From: CAWAND01 sp963797485
Lineage (GTDB): Bacteria; Chloroflexota; Anaerolineae; Anaerolineales; E44-bin32
DNA: 64,000 bases
NCBI GenBank assembly: GCA_963797485.1
Contig: CAWCPF010000002.1
Coordinates: forward strand, 62,001-126,000
Reading direction: 5' to 3'
Below the pieces are notes generated by a model. That model was not told the origin of the DNA. It saw only the letters and a list, made by a program, of their open reading frames with translations, and did no database searches. Below are positions 19,275 to 29,504 of this stretch, piece by piece; position 1 is the stretch's first letter, and each line of letters starts with the position of its first letter. A program made the translations under genes and the position numbers.

Positions 19275-20075
19275 TCACTTGGTGGCGACGAAGCCCCCCA
19301 CGACCTTGGTCATGGTCAGCGAACCCTGTTCCGCCAACCGGCGCTCGGCGGCGTCCTGGATCTTGGTCATCACGGTGTTGAAATCGTCGCCCAACTCGAA
19401 GAACGACCCCCACAACCGGCGATCCTCCGACAGCGAAGCCCGCGTGTACGCGATAAACGGCTGGACTTCGTGGAACGTAAGCGGATTGTCAAAGCGGTGC
19501 ACCTCGACCGTGGCAAACGTCGAGCGGATGGAGTCGAGGATCTGGCTGGCGTAGCGCGAGCTGCCAGGCATGGGCGGGATGGGCTTGCCCGTCGCCTGTT
19601 TGATGATGTCGTAGAAAAGCTGCTTGTTTTCCGGCATGGGACCGGTGGTGAAGAGCCGCCCGCCCTGGTCCAGCACCCGGTGCATTTCCCGAATGGTGAA
19701 CGGGATGTCATCGGCATAGTAGATGGCGAAGCAGCACGACACCAAATCGAACGCGTTATCGTCGAGCGGAAAGCGTTGATTGAAATCCAGGTGCACGAAA
19801 CGCATGGGGTGCCCAAGTCCGGCATTCAGCGCCTCCGCCTGCGCCATCAGTTCCTCCGACACATCTCCGCCGGTGATGTCGGCGTTGCCGTGCAGGGCGT
19901 GATAAAAGGCCACACATTGCTTCCCGGAACCACACCCGACATCGAGGATGCGCAGCCCTTCTTTGAGCTGGAGCACGTCCAGCATCCAGGCATCAATATC
20001 CCGGTTCCCGTATTGCCCATGGATGTCGATACGCGTCTGCAGGTCCTGGGTGGTTTCCCGGTAATCGAATTTCAT
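19275..20075 (-). CDS. Class I SAM-dependent methyltransferase
   Basis: 266 residues with SAM-binding motif I RILDVGCGSGKQC, an acidic GGDVSEE, motif FDLVSCCFAIYYADD and post-motif VLDQGGRLFTTGPM. Starts at the only well-placed ATG (20075), preceded by GGAGCC. Probably methylates a sugar of the glycan or a lipid-linked intermediate, judging only from location. No transmembrane segment. Confidence 0.78.
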   Translation of the reverse strand: MKFDYRETTQDLQTRIDIHGQYGNRDIDAWMLDVLQLKEGLRILDVGCGSGKQCVAFYHALHGNADITGGDVSEELMAQAEALNAGLGHPMRFVHLDFNQRFPLDDNAFDLVSCCFAIYYADDIPFTIREMHRVLDQGGRLFTTGPMPENKQLFYDIIKQATGKPIPPMPGSSRYASQILDSIRSTFATVEVHRFDNPLTFHEVQPFIAYTRASLSEDRRLWGSFFELGDDFNTVMTKIQDAAERRLAEQGSLTMTKVVGGFVATK

Positions 20076-20106
20076 CAGGTTTGGCTCCTATCGCAAGCGC
20101 GCGATT

Positions 20107-21099
20107 CTACCATGGGGGTCCGCTTGACCCCTCTCGGCCGGACTTGGATGGCGCCTCGCGCCCATTCGTCTTGTCCACGCCCGTGATCCGCCGGGCGAAG
20201 TACCTGAACGTCTGAATTGGATGCAGGCTGAGCCTGACCGTCTGGGCGGCCCGGCCGCTGCCGACCCCGGCGATCAAACCGGCTTCGACCCACCTTCGGA
20301 GCCCGGCCCGCCGCCAGCCAAGTCTGTGAAGATTGTCACAAGTGAGTTCCCAGGTGGCATCGCGCAGGGTAAAGACCGTCTCCAGGCCGCCTCCCAGGCG
20401 CACGTTGTCCCGGCTCTCGGGCAGCCGGTAGTGGGGCTGAGCGCCCGGAAGATGGCCATAGTCGTGATCCTGATGGATGACGGTGATGGCCTCAGAGGCG
20501 TCCACGACCGGCCATCCAGCTCGGCGCGCGGCATAGATCATCCAGTTGTCCCAGCCGGCGCGGCCCAGGGCAAACTGGGGTAGGTCACCCAGCCGTCGGT
20601 GCGGGAAGACGAAGTAGTCGCTCCCGGCTGGGGGATGCCGCCGCGCCTGGCTCCGGACACGCTGCATGAGAGCCTGCTGGCCGACGGCGTCAAAGTCGAG
20701 CTCGGTCTCCACCTCGAGATCCCATCGCTGCCCCACGATCAGGTAGTCGTCGAAGGCCTCGGCCACCCGATCGATCGACGGCAGAAAATCATCCATCAGC
20801 ATGACATCCGCATTGAGATAGGCCATCCGGCCGCAGGTGGATTCGTCTTCCGCCCGGTGGAAAATGGCGCTCAGCAACGGGGTGCCGTTGGCATTGCGGG
20901 GGATCCCGGTCAGAGGCCGGGCTCCGACTTTGGCCGCTGCCTCGGGCAGTCCGGCCTCGTCGCCCAGGACCAGGATTTCCACCCTCGGCCCCAGCGCCGC
21001 CCAGGAGCGCAAAGCGTTGCGCTGGATGACGCCAATATGCCCCGAAAACGGTTTGGGGGCCGTGAACAGAGTCACGCGTTGGGACTCCCCGCCGGTCAC
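20107..21099 (-). CDS. Putative glycosyltransferase (GT-A-like, AYLNADVML motif)
   Basis: 330 residues. It contains VTLFTAPKPF, RNALRSWAALGP, VLGDEAGLPE, MAYLNADVMLMDDFLP (a DxD-type site), and AGWDNWMIYAARRAGWPVVDAS, a pattern of nucleotide-diphospho-sugar transferase-like proteins. GTG 21099 is preceded by GGAG with four bases between. Its frame is also open upstream through 21318, into the end of the preceding gene. The donor sugar is unknown. Confidence 0.65.
   Translation of the reverse strand: MTGGESQRVTLFTAPKPFSGHIGVIQRNALRSWAALGPRVEILVLGDEAGLPEAAAKVGARPLTGIPRNANGTPLLSAIFHRAEDESTCGRMAYLNADVMLMDDFLPSIDRVAEAFDDYLIVGQRWDLEVETELDFDAVGQQALMQRVRSQARRHPPAGSDYFVFPHRRLGDLPQFALGRAGWDNWMIYAARRAGWPVVDASEAITVIHQDHDYGHLPGAQPHYRLPESRDNVRLGGGLETVFTLRDATWELTCDNLHRLGWRRAGLRRWVEAGLIAGVGSGRAAQTVRLSLHPIQTFRYFARRITGVDKTNGREAPSKSGREGSSGPPW
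20325..20340. promoter_or_regulatory. CRP-like palindrome TGTGA-N6-TCACA (coding)
   Basis: Exact match inside the preceding gene near its C-terminus (codons for CDNLH). One of five exact copies in the window; a regulatory role at this coding position is doubtful. Confidence 0.35.
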
Positions 21100-21125
21100 C
21101 GTACTCCGCCTCCGGCCCGGACGGC

Positions 21126-22594
21126 TCAGGCGACTTGACATCCGCGCCTCGCGCCGGCGCGGCCAGGCCAGCCAGGAACTCGGCCGTGCGCCGGCCGGCA
21201 CTTCCATCGGTAAAGGTGATCTCGCGGGCCACGAATTCGCGGCGCGCCTGGGAGTCAGCCGACGGGTCCTGCAGGTAGGCCCGGATATGCTGGCACAGCT
21301 CTCGCGCATCCAGGGCAATCCGCCCCGCGCCGGCCTGGCGGAAACGCTGGTGCGTGGGCCAATCGCCGATTTGAGACAGCGGCAGCGAGTACTTGCGCGG
21401 CCAATTCCAGCCTCCCGGCCGGTCCAGACACACGCTCACGATGGGCCGATCGTGAATGGCGGCTTCGACCACCATGGTGGAGTAGACCGTCAGGAAGACA
21501 TCGGCATGCGCCAGCATCGAGGCTTTTTCGGGCATGTCTTCACCCGAGTAATAACCGAGGCTTTCGCCCAGCGGCACCGGCTCGACGACGTGCACGTGCG
21601 GGTTCTGTCTGGCCAGCTCGGCAATCTGCTCACGTTCCTGCTGGAACAAGTGCACATCCAGAAAGTGGTTGGGATGCAGCCGGACCAGGAGCTGGCTGGG
21701 TTCACCTAGCTCATCCCCCGCTACAAGTTCGGCGAGCGCCTGGACGTTGGGCAGGTTGGGCGCAAAGCTGACGAAGCTGCACGCGTAAGATAGCAGCTTG
21801 CGGTGGGGATCGAGCCCGTGCATCCGCAGATACTCCGGACGAGGCACGACCCAGCGGTGGTCCAGGTATCCGTCATAAGCCGGCATCCCGCCCAGGTGCA
21901 CCCGGCCGGCGGGCCAGTCCGATCCAAGCGTCAGCTCGTCCGCCTGGATTTCGGACCAGGCATTAATGTAGTCCATGCGCGCCCCGGGCAAGCCGTAGCT
22001 GCTGGGGTTGTCCCATCCGACCATGGCGGCCGCCGTGAGAATGCCGCGTGCGGCCGCCTCCCGAAGCAAGTACCGGTCCAGGCGCCACCCCGCCGTGCTG
22101 GCCACCACCAGCCTCGGCCGGAAGCGATCGAAGAGATCCGCATACAGACCGGGGTTGAAGCGCATCTGCAGGGCGATCAGGCTCCGGCGGGCGCGCCTTG
22201 ACCGGCGCAGCAGGCTGATCGCCGCCCAGGCGGCCGGCATCCACACACGCCGGCGGTTGGATTCTTCGGCCGCCACCTGGTCGATGTAACTGTCCATGGC
22301 CCGGGTGTTGATCCGGTTCGAGCCCCCCACGCGTCGCAGAAAATGCAGCCACCACTGGGCCTCGGGGGAGACGCGCCGTGCGTAATCCGCCGCCTGGTCC
22401 AGCCGCAGGCCCTCAAACACCAGCCCGGGCCTGCCGAATTGCTCGCGAACCTGGGGCAGCAGATCATCCGCTGTGAGCAAGACCACCCGCAGCCCGCGAT
22501 CAAGCAGCCCCGGAACGACCTCGGTTTGCAGGAAGTAAACGATCGCCAGCCCGTGGTCGGCGCTGATGAAGACGGTCGGGGATTCGGTGGACAT
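21126..22594 (-). CDS. GT-B-like polysaccharide/glycerophosphate transferase family protein, 3' end uncertain
   Basis: About 490 residues. N-terminal VFISADHGLAIVYFLQTEVV, middle LVVASTAGWRLDRYLLREA, and C-terminal VYSTMVVEAAIHDRPIVSV, the donor-binding pattern of CDP-glycerol glycerophosphotransferase-like and capsule transferases. ATG 22594 overlaps the preceding stop region. No stop occurs in frame until 20789, over 300 bp into the next gene; a stop in another frame at 21126 suggests a lost base in the last 20 codons. I end it there provisionally. Confidence 0.62.
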
Positions 22595-22602
22595 GGCGCC
22601 GC

Positions 22603-23561
22603 TCAATCCACGAAATACCAGCGGAACACCCGGTCATACAGCCCCAGCAGAAGTCGTCGAACGGGCGGCCACTCTAACAGGCCGCGCCACAGGCCGCGTC
22701 CGGCGCGCCCGTGGGCGGGCGGAACCGGGCGCGGGGATCGGCCTCAGCGTGTTGCTCATGTTCATGGCCAGAGGCTGCTCGGTCATGAGCCGCAGGTAAC
22801 CGGCTTCGTCCATCCGCCGGTCGAGGTCACGCACCTGCCCCATGGGCCGATCCATGTCGAAGGGCAGAAACCCCTGTAGGACCGATTTGCGCGACACAAA
22901 CTGCCAGTGCGACGCCCCCACAAAAGCCACCGCCCCGTGATAGGTCAGCCTCACGTCCTGGGTGCGCTCGTAGCGCTCGCGCACCGCCGTCTCCTCCTGG
23001 CCCAGACTCAGGTCAAACGCGCGAAAGTCTTCCCAGGGGATCAGGCAGCCGCGCTCGACAACCGCCTCCGGCTCCGCCTCGGCCCATGCCAGCGTGGCCC
23101 CGTACAACTCCGGCGGGGAACGGAAGGGGCGGCTGGTGACCATCCCGACATGGGGGTAAGTATGCAGCAGCTGAATGGAAGCTTCGAGCCAGCCGGGGCT
23201 GAAGCGAGCATCGCAATCGGTGTAGGCGATGATTTCGCCAGGGGCGGCGGCGAAGATCTGGTTCCAGGCGCCGCCTTTGCCGAGATTTCGGTCCGAAAGC
23301 ATCAGGTACGTGATGCGTCCTGCCTGCTGGGCCTCGATCAGATAGGCCACGGTCTCCGGACCGCTGCCGTTGTCGAATACGAGCAGGTCGTGGTCGGGTC
23401 GTGGTGTTGGTCCACAGGCTATCCAGACATGCTTTGATCACGTCGAGCGCCTGAGCGTGAAAACCTTTAAGGACCGGCACATAAGTCAACACGGCGACCG
23501 TGATCGGCGCGGGCCGAGCCACCCCCTGGACGAATTTGGCCGGGTTCTGACCGAGGCGCAT
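22603..23561 (-). CDS. GT2 family glycosyltransferase, two frame breaks
   Basis: 318 residues after repair of +1 breaks near 23405 and 22735. Reads ITVAVLTYVPVLKGF, DHDLLVFDNGSGPETV, NLGKGGAWNQIFAAAPGEIIAYTDCDARF (metal site), then an amphipathic basic C-terminus ending LGLYDRVFRWYFVD. ATG 23561 is preceded by GGGGAG. Sits between the SpsF-like gene and the GT-B-like transferase gene. Acceptor unknown. Confidence 0.78.
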
Positions 23562-23606
23562 GCCTATCTCCCCGGGCCTTGCGGCAGGGCCGGAATGGCC
23601 CTCGGT

Positions 23607-24383
23607 TCACCCCGCGGCGCGGTCATCGATGCTCCTCAAGGGCTTATGCGGAACCTGGGCATTCAACTTCGCAAGCTCCGGCTGTGACTGCACAAGTTCC
23701 AGCACCTCGCGCCAGCCAAAGTCGTCGCGGGGCGCAAAGTGGCGATAGACCCCACGGATGAATGCCAGGTCTTCGGGCGTGTCGACCGTCCAGCGCAGGT
23801 CTCCCCAGGGTCCATCCGAGCGCACGTGCAGCACCCGAAAACGGCCCGGCGGATCGTATAGATAGGGCATGACGTGTTCGCGTTGATACGGCTGGTCGGC
23901 CTGCCGCCAGGCCGTCTCCAAAGCCGCCAACGTGCACACCTCGGTATCGAGGCCGATGGGGTACGTTCGCTCGTCGACATAGCGGTTGAGGGCCAGATCC
24001 GCCGGCGGGTCGGATTCGACCAGCGCCGCCACGCTGTACGATCGATCACCTCGGGGTCGATCACCGGGCAATCGGCGGTGATGCGAACCACGAACCTGGC
24101 GCCGTGAGCTGTGGCGGCGGCGTGGTACCGATCAAGCACGTCGGTCGGGTGCCCGCGGAAGCAGGCCAGATGGTGCTCGGCGCACAGCTGCTCGATAGCA
24201 TCATCCTCGGCCAGCGTGGTGGTCGCCACGACCACCTGGTCGACGCGCGCCGAGCGCGCCGTGCGCGTCGACACGCGGCAGCAGCATCGGCGCACCTTCG
24301 ATGTCGAGCAGCACTTTGCCCGGCAGCCGCGACGACCCCATGCGCGCCTGGATGATGGCCACCACCTTGTCGATTGCGCTCAC
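23607..24383 (-). CDS. SpsF/PseF-like cytidylyltransferase, two frame breaks
   Basis: 258 residues if a +1 break near 24275 and a -1 break near 24045 are repaired; the latter is the only clear deletion-type break in the window. Motifs: AIIQARMGSSRLPGKVL, VDQVVVATTT, CFRGHPTDVLDRY, VRITADCPVIDPEVID, and RWTVDTPEDLAFIRGVY. SpsF proteins activate nonulosonic or related acids with CTP, here probably the product of the SAF-containing synthase three genes upstream. GTG 24383 overlaps the GT4 stop (GTGA). Confidence 0.8.
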
Positions 24384-25499
24384 GCCACCACCCCGGCGAC
24401 CTGGCGGGCTTGTTCGTACGCCTGCAGCAGGATCTTGAAGTTCACGCGCCAATCCGCCCGGGCCTCGGCCACTTGTCGGGCTTGGTGGCCGAGCTCAGGC
24501 AGCGTGCCGCGGGCTTGGCTCGCCTGGACGATGGCGTCCGCCAGGGCGGAGCTGTCGCCATCTCTGAACCACCATCCGGTCTGACCCGGGGTCACCCACT
24601 CTCGATTTCCGGGGATATCCGACACCAACGCCGGCCGTCCGCTGGCCATGGCCTCAAGCAGTGAAATTGAACTGCCATCGCTGCGCGAGGCGCTAAGGTA
24701 GACATCCGCCGATCGATAGACTTCCGGAAGCGCCTCATAACCCACCTGGCCGCGAAAGCTGACTCGATCGGTCAGGCCGGCCTGGTCCAGCTGCCGGCGC
24801 AAGCGGTTTTCGAGCGAGCCATTCCCCAAGAGCAACAGCCGGAGATCCGGGAACGCCGGCGGCGGCTTGAATGAAGGCGCGGACGAGGACGTCCACGCCG
24901 TAGGCCGGCTCCCAGGCGCGCGTCGATAGGACCACGAAGGCCGCGTCCCATCCCAAATCGCCCCGCAGGCGCGCTGGCCGTCCGGGCGAGAAATGATCCA
25001 GGTCCACGCCCCATGGAAACACGGCAATCCGCTCCGGGTCCATGCCCAGTTCAACCGCTTTCTGCCGGACCGCCAGGCAATCGCAGACCAGCACGTCCGT
25101 CCGCCGAAGGGTGTAGCCCGCCATCCAGCGGCCCCAGCCGCGGCGCGCTCCGTGCAGCAGGTCCGAGCCCCAGGACATGCTCACCAACGGATGCGATCCG
25201 GCAGCCGCGGCCAAGCCGGCCGCTTTCTGGATCGGTCCGGCGTGGACGATGTCCGGCCCCAGCCCGGGCAGTTGTTGGCGCAGAAACGACACCAAGCGTG
25301 GCGCCTCGATCCACGACATGGCGCGCCTAAGGCGCCATCCCTTCACCAGCTGGACAGCCTCGGGCAATGGACGGCGCTCGAGGGCACGGCCGTCGTCCTG
25401 CAGCCGCAGGTAATGGACGACGTTCCCTGACCGGCCCAAGGCCTCCAGGAAGCGGTGATCATGAGGCGTGTAATCCAGCGAGACATACAGGACGCGCAC
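24380..25499 (-). CDS. GT4 family glycosyltransferase, frame break near 24865
   Basis: 372 residues after removing one G near 24865. GT-B fold: VLYVSLDYTPHDHRFLEAL, HAGPIQKAAGLAA, MSWGSDLL, VFPWGVDLDHFSPG, then the donor site DVYLSASRSDGSSISLLEAMASGRPALVSDIPGN with EX7E. Starts with GTG directly after the neuB-type gene's TGA, with GGGAG five bases upstream. Retaining enzyme using a nucleotide sugar; specificity unknown. Confidence 0.82.
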
Positions 25500-26570
25500 T
25501 CAGGCTCCCAGGCTCGTCCAGCGCAAGGCTTCCCCGGCCGGGATGTCGATCAGCGCCCGTGTCCCCATCACCGCCTCGAGCTCATACGGCATGATGGCCC
25601 CCGGTGCGGCTGGGCGCAGGACCTTGATCATGTCCCGGGTCAAGGCCTCGCCGGCGGCCACATCGCGAGCCGCCCGCAGGCAGCGCCGCTGGATGACGAC
25701 CGTCTCCTGCTCATTGCCGGCCACGAACTTCTCCGGCGAGCCCAGCGCCCGCTCCAGCTCACGCGTGCGGTCAACCATCTCACGCCAGGTCCCGGGATTC
25801 ATGGCGAAGGGATGATCGGGTCCCTCGCGGGCGTTGTCGTCGGTGAAATGTTTCTCAACCACGCGTGCCCCCAGTGCCACGGCCCCCAGCACGGCCGAAT
25901 GCCCCGGCGTGTGGTCAGAAAGCCCGAGCACCAGATTGGGATACATGGCGGCATATGATTTCAGCACATTGAGGTGGACGTGGTCGAAGTTCTCCTGGCT
26001 CCCCGTGTAGTTGGTGTTGCACTGGAGCAACACGAGTTGAGGATTGACCCCCAGCACCGTCTCGACTGCCCGCTGCACCTCTCCGATGGTGGACGCGCCG
26101 GTGGCCAGGAGCACCGGCTTGCCCTTACTTGCGATCTTTCGAATAATCTCGGGCCAGGTGATATCGCCTGACCCAATCTTGATCGCCGGAAAGTAGGCTT
26201 CGAGCTGATCAACGGCGTCGAAATCGTAGGGCGAGGAGAAATAGTGGATTCCCGCCTGGGCGCATGCCTCGCCCAGTTCGGGGGTCCACTCGAAGGGGAT
26301 CGAGGCGCCTTGATAAACCTCGAAAACGGATTTCTTCCACGTGGCCTGGTGCGACACCTGGGCGTTCATGTGGGTGAAGCCATAGTCGCTGACGATTTCG
26401 GGCGCCCGGAAATTCTGGAACTTGACGGCGTCGGCGCCGGCTTCGGCTGCCAGCCCGATCAGATGCTTGGCACGTTCCAGATCGCCGTCATGGTTGGCAC
26501 CAACATCGGCGATGAAATAAGTCGGGTGGTCGAGCCCGATGCTGCGATCAGCGATTTCGAGGTGGGCCAT
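25500..26570 (-). CDS. NeuB-type nonulosonic acid synthase with C-terminal SAF domain
   Basis: 356 residues with TIM barrel (FIADVGANHDGDLERA, ADAVKFQNF, KIGSGDITWPEI, ATGASTIGEV, LQCNTNYT, GLSDHTPG, VVEKHFTDD) followed by the antifreeze-like SAF domain (residues ~290-356, RAARDVAAGEALTRDMI). ATG 26570 follows GGGGAG. It is distinct in length and sequence from the SAF-less synthase at 14.5 kb, so two nonulosonate-type products, or one working with SpsF and the other with NeuA-HAD, are likely. Confidence 0.87.
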   Translation of the reverse strand: MAHLEIADRSIGLDHPTYFIADVGANHDGDLERAKHLIGLAAEAGADAVKFQNFRAPEIVSDYGFTHMNAQVSHQATWKKSVFEVYQGASIPFEWTPELGEACAQAGIHYFSSPYDFDAVDQLEAYFPAIKIGSGDITWPEIIRKIASKGKPVLLATGASTIGEVQRAVETVLGVNPQLVLLQCNTNYTGSQENFDHVHLNVLKSYAAMYPNLVLGLSDHTPGHSAVLGAVALGARVVEKHFTDDNAREGPDHPFAMNPGTWREMVDRTRELERALGSPEKFVAGNEQETVVIQRRCLRAARDVAAGEALTRDMIKVLRPAAPGAIMPYELEAVMGTRALIDIPAGEALRWTSLGA

Positions 26571-26621
26571 TTTGATCTCCCCGCGGACTACCACTTACTT
26601 GTCCGCGACTGCCAAGTCAAT

Positions 26622-27585
26622 TTAGACATTCACGTCGGTCGGCGACGATTCGGGCTTCGGCGCCTCAACTGAAGTCATAGCCTTCAGAGTAGAACGCCAG
26701 CCGCTCAGACTCATTTGCCGCAATCTGACAAGCCCGTCTTCGACGGTCGGCAAATGGTCTCCAAGTGCGGCCGCGATGCGCGTCGAGTTAAGACACAGCC
26801 GGATGGATCGGGGCGCCGCCAGTTCCGATCGCCCCACGCTTGATCGAGCCACCAGACCGGGGTCGTATCCGAAGGCTTCGGCAATCCGCACGCCGAAGGT
26901 GTACTTGCTCAGGCAGGTGCCGCCGCCAACGTGCCACACGCCGCTCAACCCGCGCTGCAAGACTGCGCCAGAGCCAGCCGGCCAGGTCGGTCACCAGGAT
27001 GGGGCTGAATTCCACGTCGGTGAATCCCGGACATGGCATCCCGCGGCTGAGCCGGTCGAGGAACCACTCTGCCAGCCCAAGCTTCGGCTGGGCGTTCCAT
27101 CCGAAAATATTGGTCCGGATGACGGCCGCCTCCGGGTGCGCCGCCAGCACGGCCTGCTCGCCGGCCAGCTTGGTGCGGCCATAGACGTTTAGGGGCGATG
27201 GCGGTTCGTCCTCGTCATGCGGAGCATCCAGGCTGCCAAAGACCGCGTCCGTAGAGATATGCACCATCTGGGCGCCAACCTCGGATGCGGCTTCGGCAAC
27301 GTAGCCGGCCATGTCCCGATTGAGCCGCATGGCCCAAGCGGGCTGGCGCTCGCAAGCATCGATATCGGTGGCTGCGGCGCAGTGGACCACCCAGTCCGGC
27401 ATCTCATGAGACAGTAGCCTGCGCGCCTCTCCCGGCACGGCCAGATCGGCCTGCACACAGCGCACGCCCTGGCGCGCGATGGGATGGGTGGCAAATACCG
27501 CCAGCAGGTCATCACCCGGGCGGGCGCTGAGGATCAGGTTGGAACCCAGCAGGCCGCTGGCACCTGTGACCAGCACGCGTGTCAT
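26622..27585 (-). CDS. RmlD-like NAD-dependent reductase/epimerase, frame break near 26960
   Basis: 320 residues after repair. N-terminal VLVTGASGLLGSNL, HCAAATDIDACE, ISTDAVFGS, and YGRTKLAGE (YxxxK), with the C-part VGGGTCLSKYTFGVRIAEAFG. Similar to dTDP-4-dehydrorhamnose reductase. It follows the PseB-type dehydratase with an ATGA overlap; that pair resembles CapE/CapF or WbjB/WbjC, which make L-talosamine or fucosamine-type sugars, so the substrate is probably a UDP-4-keto-6-deoxy-HexNAc. Context-based inference. Confidence 0.8.
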
Positions 27586-28592
27586 GCCAGCCCCGGATCT
27601 TCCATCTGGCTGCCTTGATACGGCGCGATCAGCGACCGCAGTTCTTCGACCGTCATCCACGCCTGATTGGTGTCGCTGGCATAGCGATAACCTTCGGCCA
27701 GCCGCCGCCCGTCCTTTTCCCAACCATGGCCGAACCACAACGCGCCGGGAGGCTCAACCACGAACATATCGTCCAGCTCCAGCGTGTGGCGTGATTCGTC
27801 TTCCGAGATCAGCACTTCGTGGAGCTTCTCGCCCGGACGGATGCCGATGAACTCCAATTCGGCTTCCGGCGCCAGCGCTTTGGCCAGGTCGACCACCCGC
27901 ATGCTGGGGATCTTGGGCACAAACACCTCACCGCCCTGCATCCGCTCGATGACGCTGATGGTGAACCGGACACCCTGGTCAATGGCCAGCCAGAAGCGGG
28001 TCATGCGCTCGTCGGTGATGGTGATGCGGCCGTTCTCACGCTGGCGCAGGAAGACCGGTACCACGCTGCCGCGGCTGCCCAGCACGTTGCCATAGCGCAC
28101 ACAGGCGAATCGCGTGCCCATGCCGCCGGCGTAGGCATTCGACTGCACAATCAGTTTTTCTGCCGCCAGCTTGGTGGCGCCGTACAGGTTGATGGGGTTG
28201 ACCGCCTTGTCGGTGCTGAGGGCCATAACCCGATCGACCCCGGTGTCCAGCGCCGCCTCGACGACATTGCGGGCGCCCATGATATTGGTCAGGATGGCCT
28301 CGATTGGGTTGTACTCGCAGGCTGGAACCTGCTTGAGGGCGGCGGCGTGCACCACGATGTCCACGCCGTGCATCGCCCGCCTCAGCCGCAGGGAGTCGCG
28401 TACGTCTCCAAGGAAGTAGCGCAAGGAGGCATGATCGAAGCCGGAGCTGCGCATCTCGTGCTGCTTGAGCTCATCGCGGCTGAAGACGATGATTTTGGCC
28501 GGGTGGTAGTCCGACAGCATGACGTCCACGAATTTGTGACCGAACGACCCGGTGCCGCCGGTGATCAGAACGGTCTTGTCGCTCCAGTCCAT
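27582..28592 (-). CDS. pseB: UDP-N-acetylglucosamine 4,6-dehydratase (inverting), PseB/CapE-like
   Basis: 336-residue extended SDR. TGGTGSFGHKFVDVML, DVRD, HAAALKQVPACEYNP, NLYGATKLAAEKL (YxxxK with the Thr/Asp/Lys-type active site), RYGNVLGSRGSVVP and GIRPGEKLHEVLIS are family signatures. Converts UDP-GlcNAc to a 4-keto-6-deoxy-L-arabino sugar. The PseC aminotransferase that follows PseB in pseudaminic acid synthesis is absent from the window. ATG 28592 abuts the upstream TAG and follows GGGAGG. Confidence 0.88.
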   Translation of the reverse strand: MDWSDKTVLITGGTGSFGHKFVDVMLSDYHPAKIIVFSRDELKQHEMRSSGFDHASLRYFLGDVRDSLRLRRAMHGVDIVVHAAALKQVPACEYNPIEAILTNIMGARNVVEAALDTGVDRVMALSTDKAVNPINLYGATKLAAEKLIVQSNAYAGGMGTRFACVRYGNVLGSRGSVVPVFLRQRENGRITITDERMTRFWLAIDQGVRFTISVIERMQGGEVFVPKIPSMRVVDLAKALAPEAELEFIGIRPGEKLHEVLISEDESRHTLELDDMFVVEPPGALWFGHGWEKDGRRLAEGYRYASDTNQAWMTVEELRSLIAPYQGSQMEDPGLA

Positions 28593-29504
28593 CTAGTCGG
28601 ACCTCCCAGAGGCCGCCGGTTGGTCCGGCGTGGCCCCAAACAGGATCATCGGATACTGGCCAACACGGCCGAAAAATCGAGGCGCCAGGTCCTCGACGCC
28701 GAACAGGAGGCGAAGCCAGAATTCTCCCAGCAGCGGCCGGAAAATGAAGGCGCGCAAGAAAGGCGTGCTCACGCTGCGCCAGACACGGATTTCGAATTGC
28801 GGGAACGACTTGAGCTGCCCGGACATCCAGGCGTAATCGTGTTTGAAGGTGTAGGTGCCGGCCGTCCGCAAGAGTCTTTCGGCCTGCGGCGTGGGATGCT
28901 CGATGGCGGCGGTCACAGGCGCGCCCGTTCGTGTCAGCCGACGAACCAGGCGGGCGAGCCAGCCCGAGAGGCGCATGCAGGGTCCGGCGAGCCTCATCAG
29001 CGGTGACTGCGCGCCCCAACTGTAGACCACGACCGCCCGGCCCCCCGGTTTGAGGCTGTGCTGAAAGCCCTCCAGCGCCGGCATCTGCTCGTCCGGCGGC
29101 AGGTGGTGGAGCGTGTGCAGAGAAACCAGTCCGTCCACCGAACCGGGTGCCAGGGGCAGATGGGCAACGTCGGCAATCACATACAGTCCTTTGGACCCAA
29201 TCCGGCTTCGGGCCTCCGCCAGGGCCGTGTAGGACAGGTCGAGACAGATACGGTACTGGTAGCCGCGAGCATATTCCAGGTATTCGGGATACTGAATTGG
29301 CCCCGATCCGGCATCCAGCAGATACTTGCCGCCAGGCGGCAGATGCTCGGCCACCCGTAGGTGGCACCGATGCAGGTATACGCGCGAAACCGGTCGCAGG
29401 TCTTCGTAGCGAGCATTCTGGTACAGGCCCTCTCCGATCGCCTGCCATCCGACCGAGTTGTAGAATGCCCGGACTTCGTGCTTGATGTCGACTTCGGGAT
29501 TCAT
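28593..29504 (-). CDS. Class I SAM-dependent methyltransferase
   Basis: 303 residues with YLLDAGSGPIQYPEYLEY (SAM motif I), VIADVAHLPLAPGSVDG, LHTLHHLPP and LKPGGRAVVVYSW. The last ~120 residues carry basic and hydrophobic segments that may bind membrane. ATG 29504 overlaps the previous stop as ATGA. Probably modifies a lipid-linked glycan; target unknown. Confidence 0.78.
   Translation of the reverse strand: MNPEVDIKHEVRAFYNSVGWQAIGEGLYQNARYEDLRPVSRVYLHRCHLRVAEHLPPGGKYLLDAGSGPIQYPEYLEYARGYQYRICLDLSYTALAEARSRIGSKGLYVIADVAHLPLAPGSVDGLVSLHTLHHLPPDEQMPALEGFQHSLKPGGRAVVVYSWGAQSPLMRLAGPCMRLSGWLARLVRRLTRTGAPVTAAIEHPTPQAERLLRTAGTYTFKHDYAWMSGQLKSFPQFEIRVWRSVSTPFLRAFIFRPLLGEFWLRLLFGVEDLAPRFFGRVGQYPMILFGATPDQPAASGRSD

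Noticed and set aside
27582..28592. Complete pseudaminic acid pathway
   Set aside because: PseB-like and NeuB-like enzymes are present, but no PseC, PseH or PseG was seen; the PseB-RmlD pair fits another deoxy-sugar route equally well.
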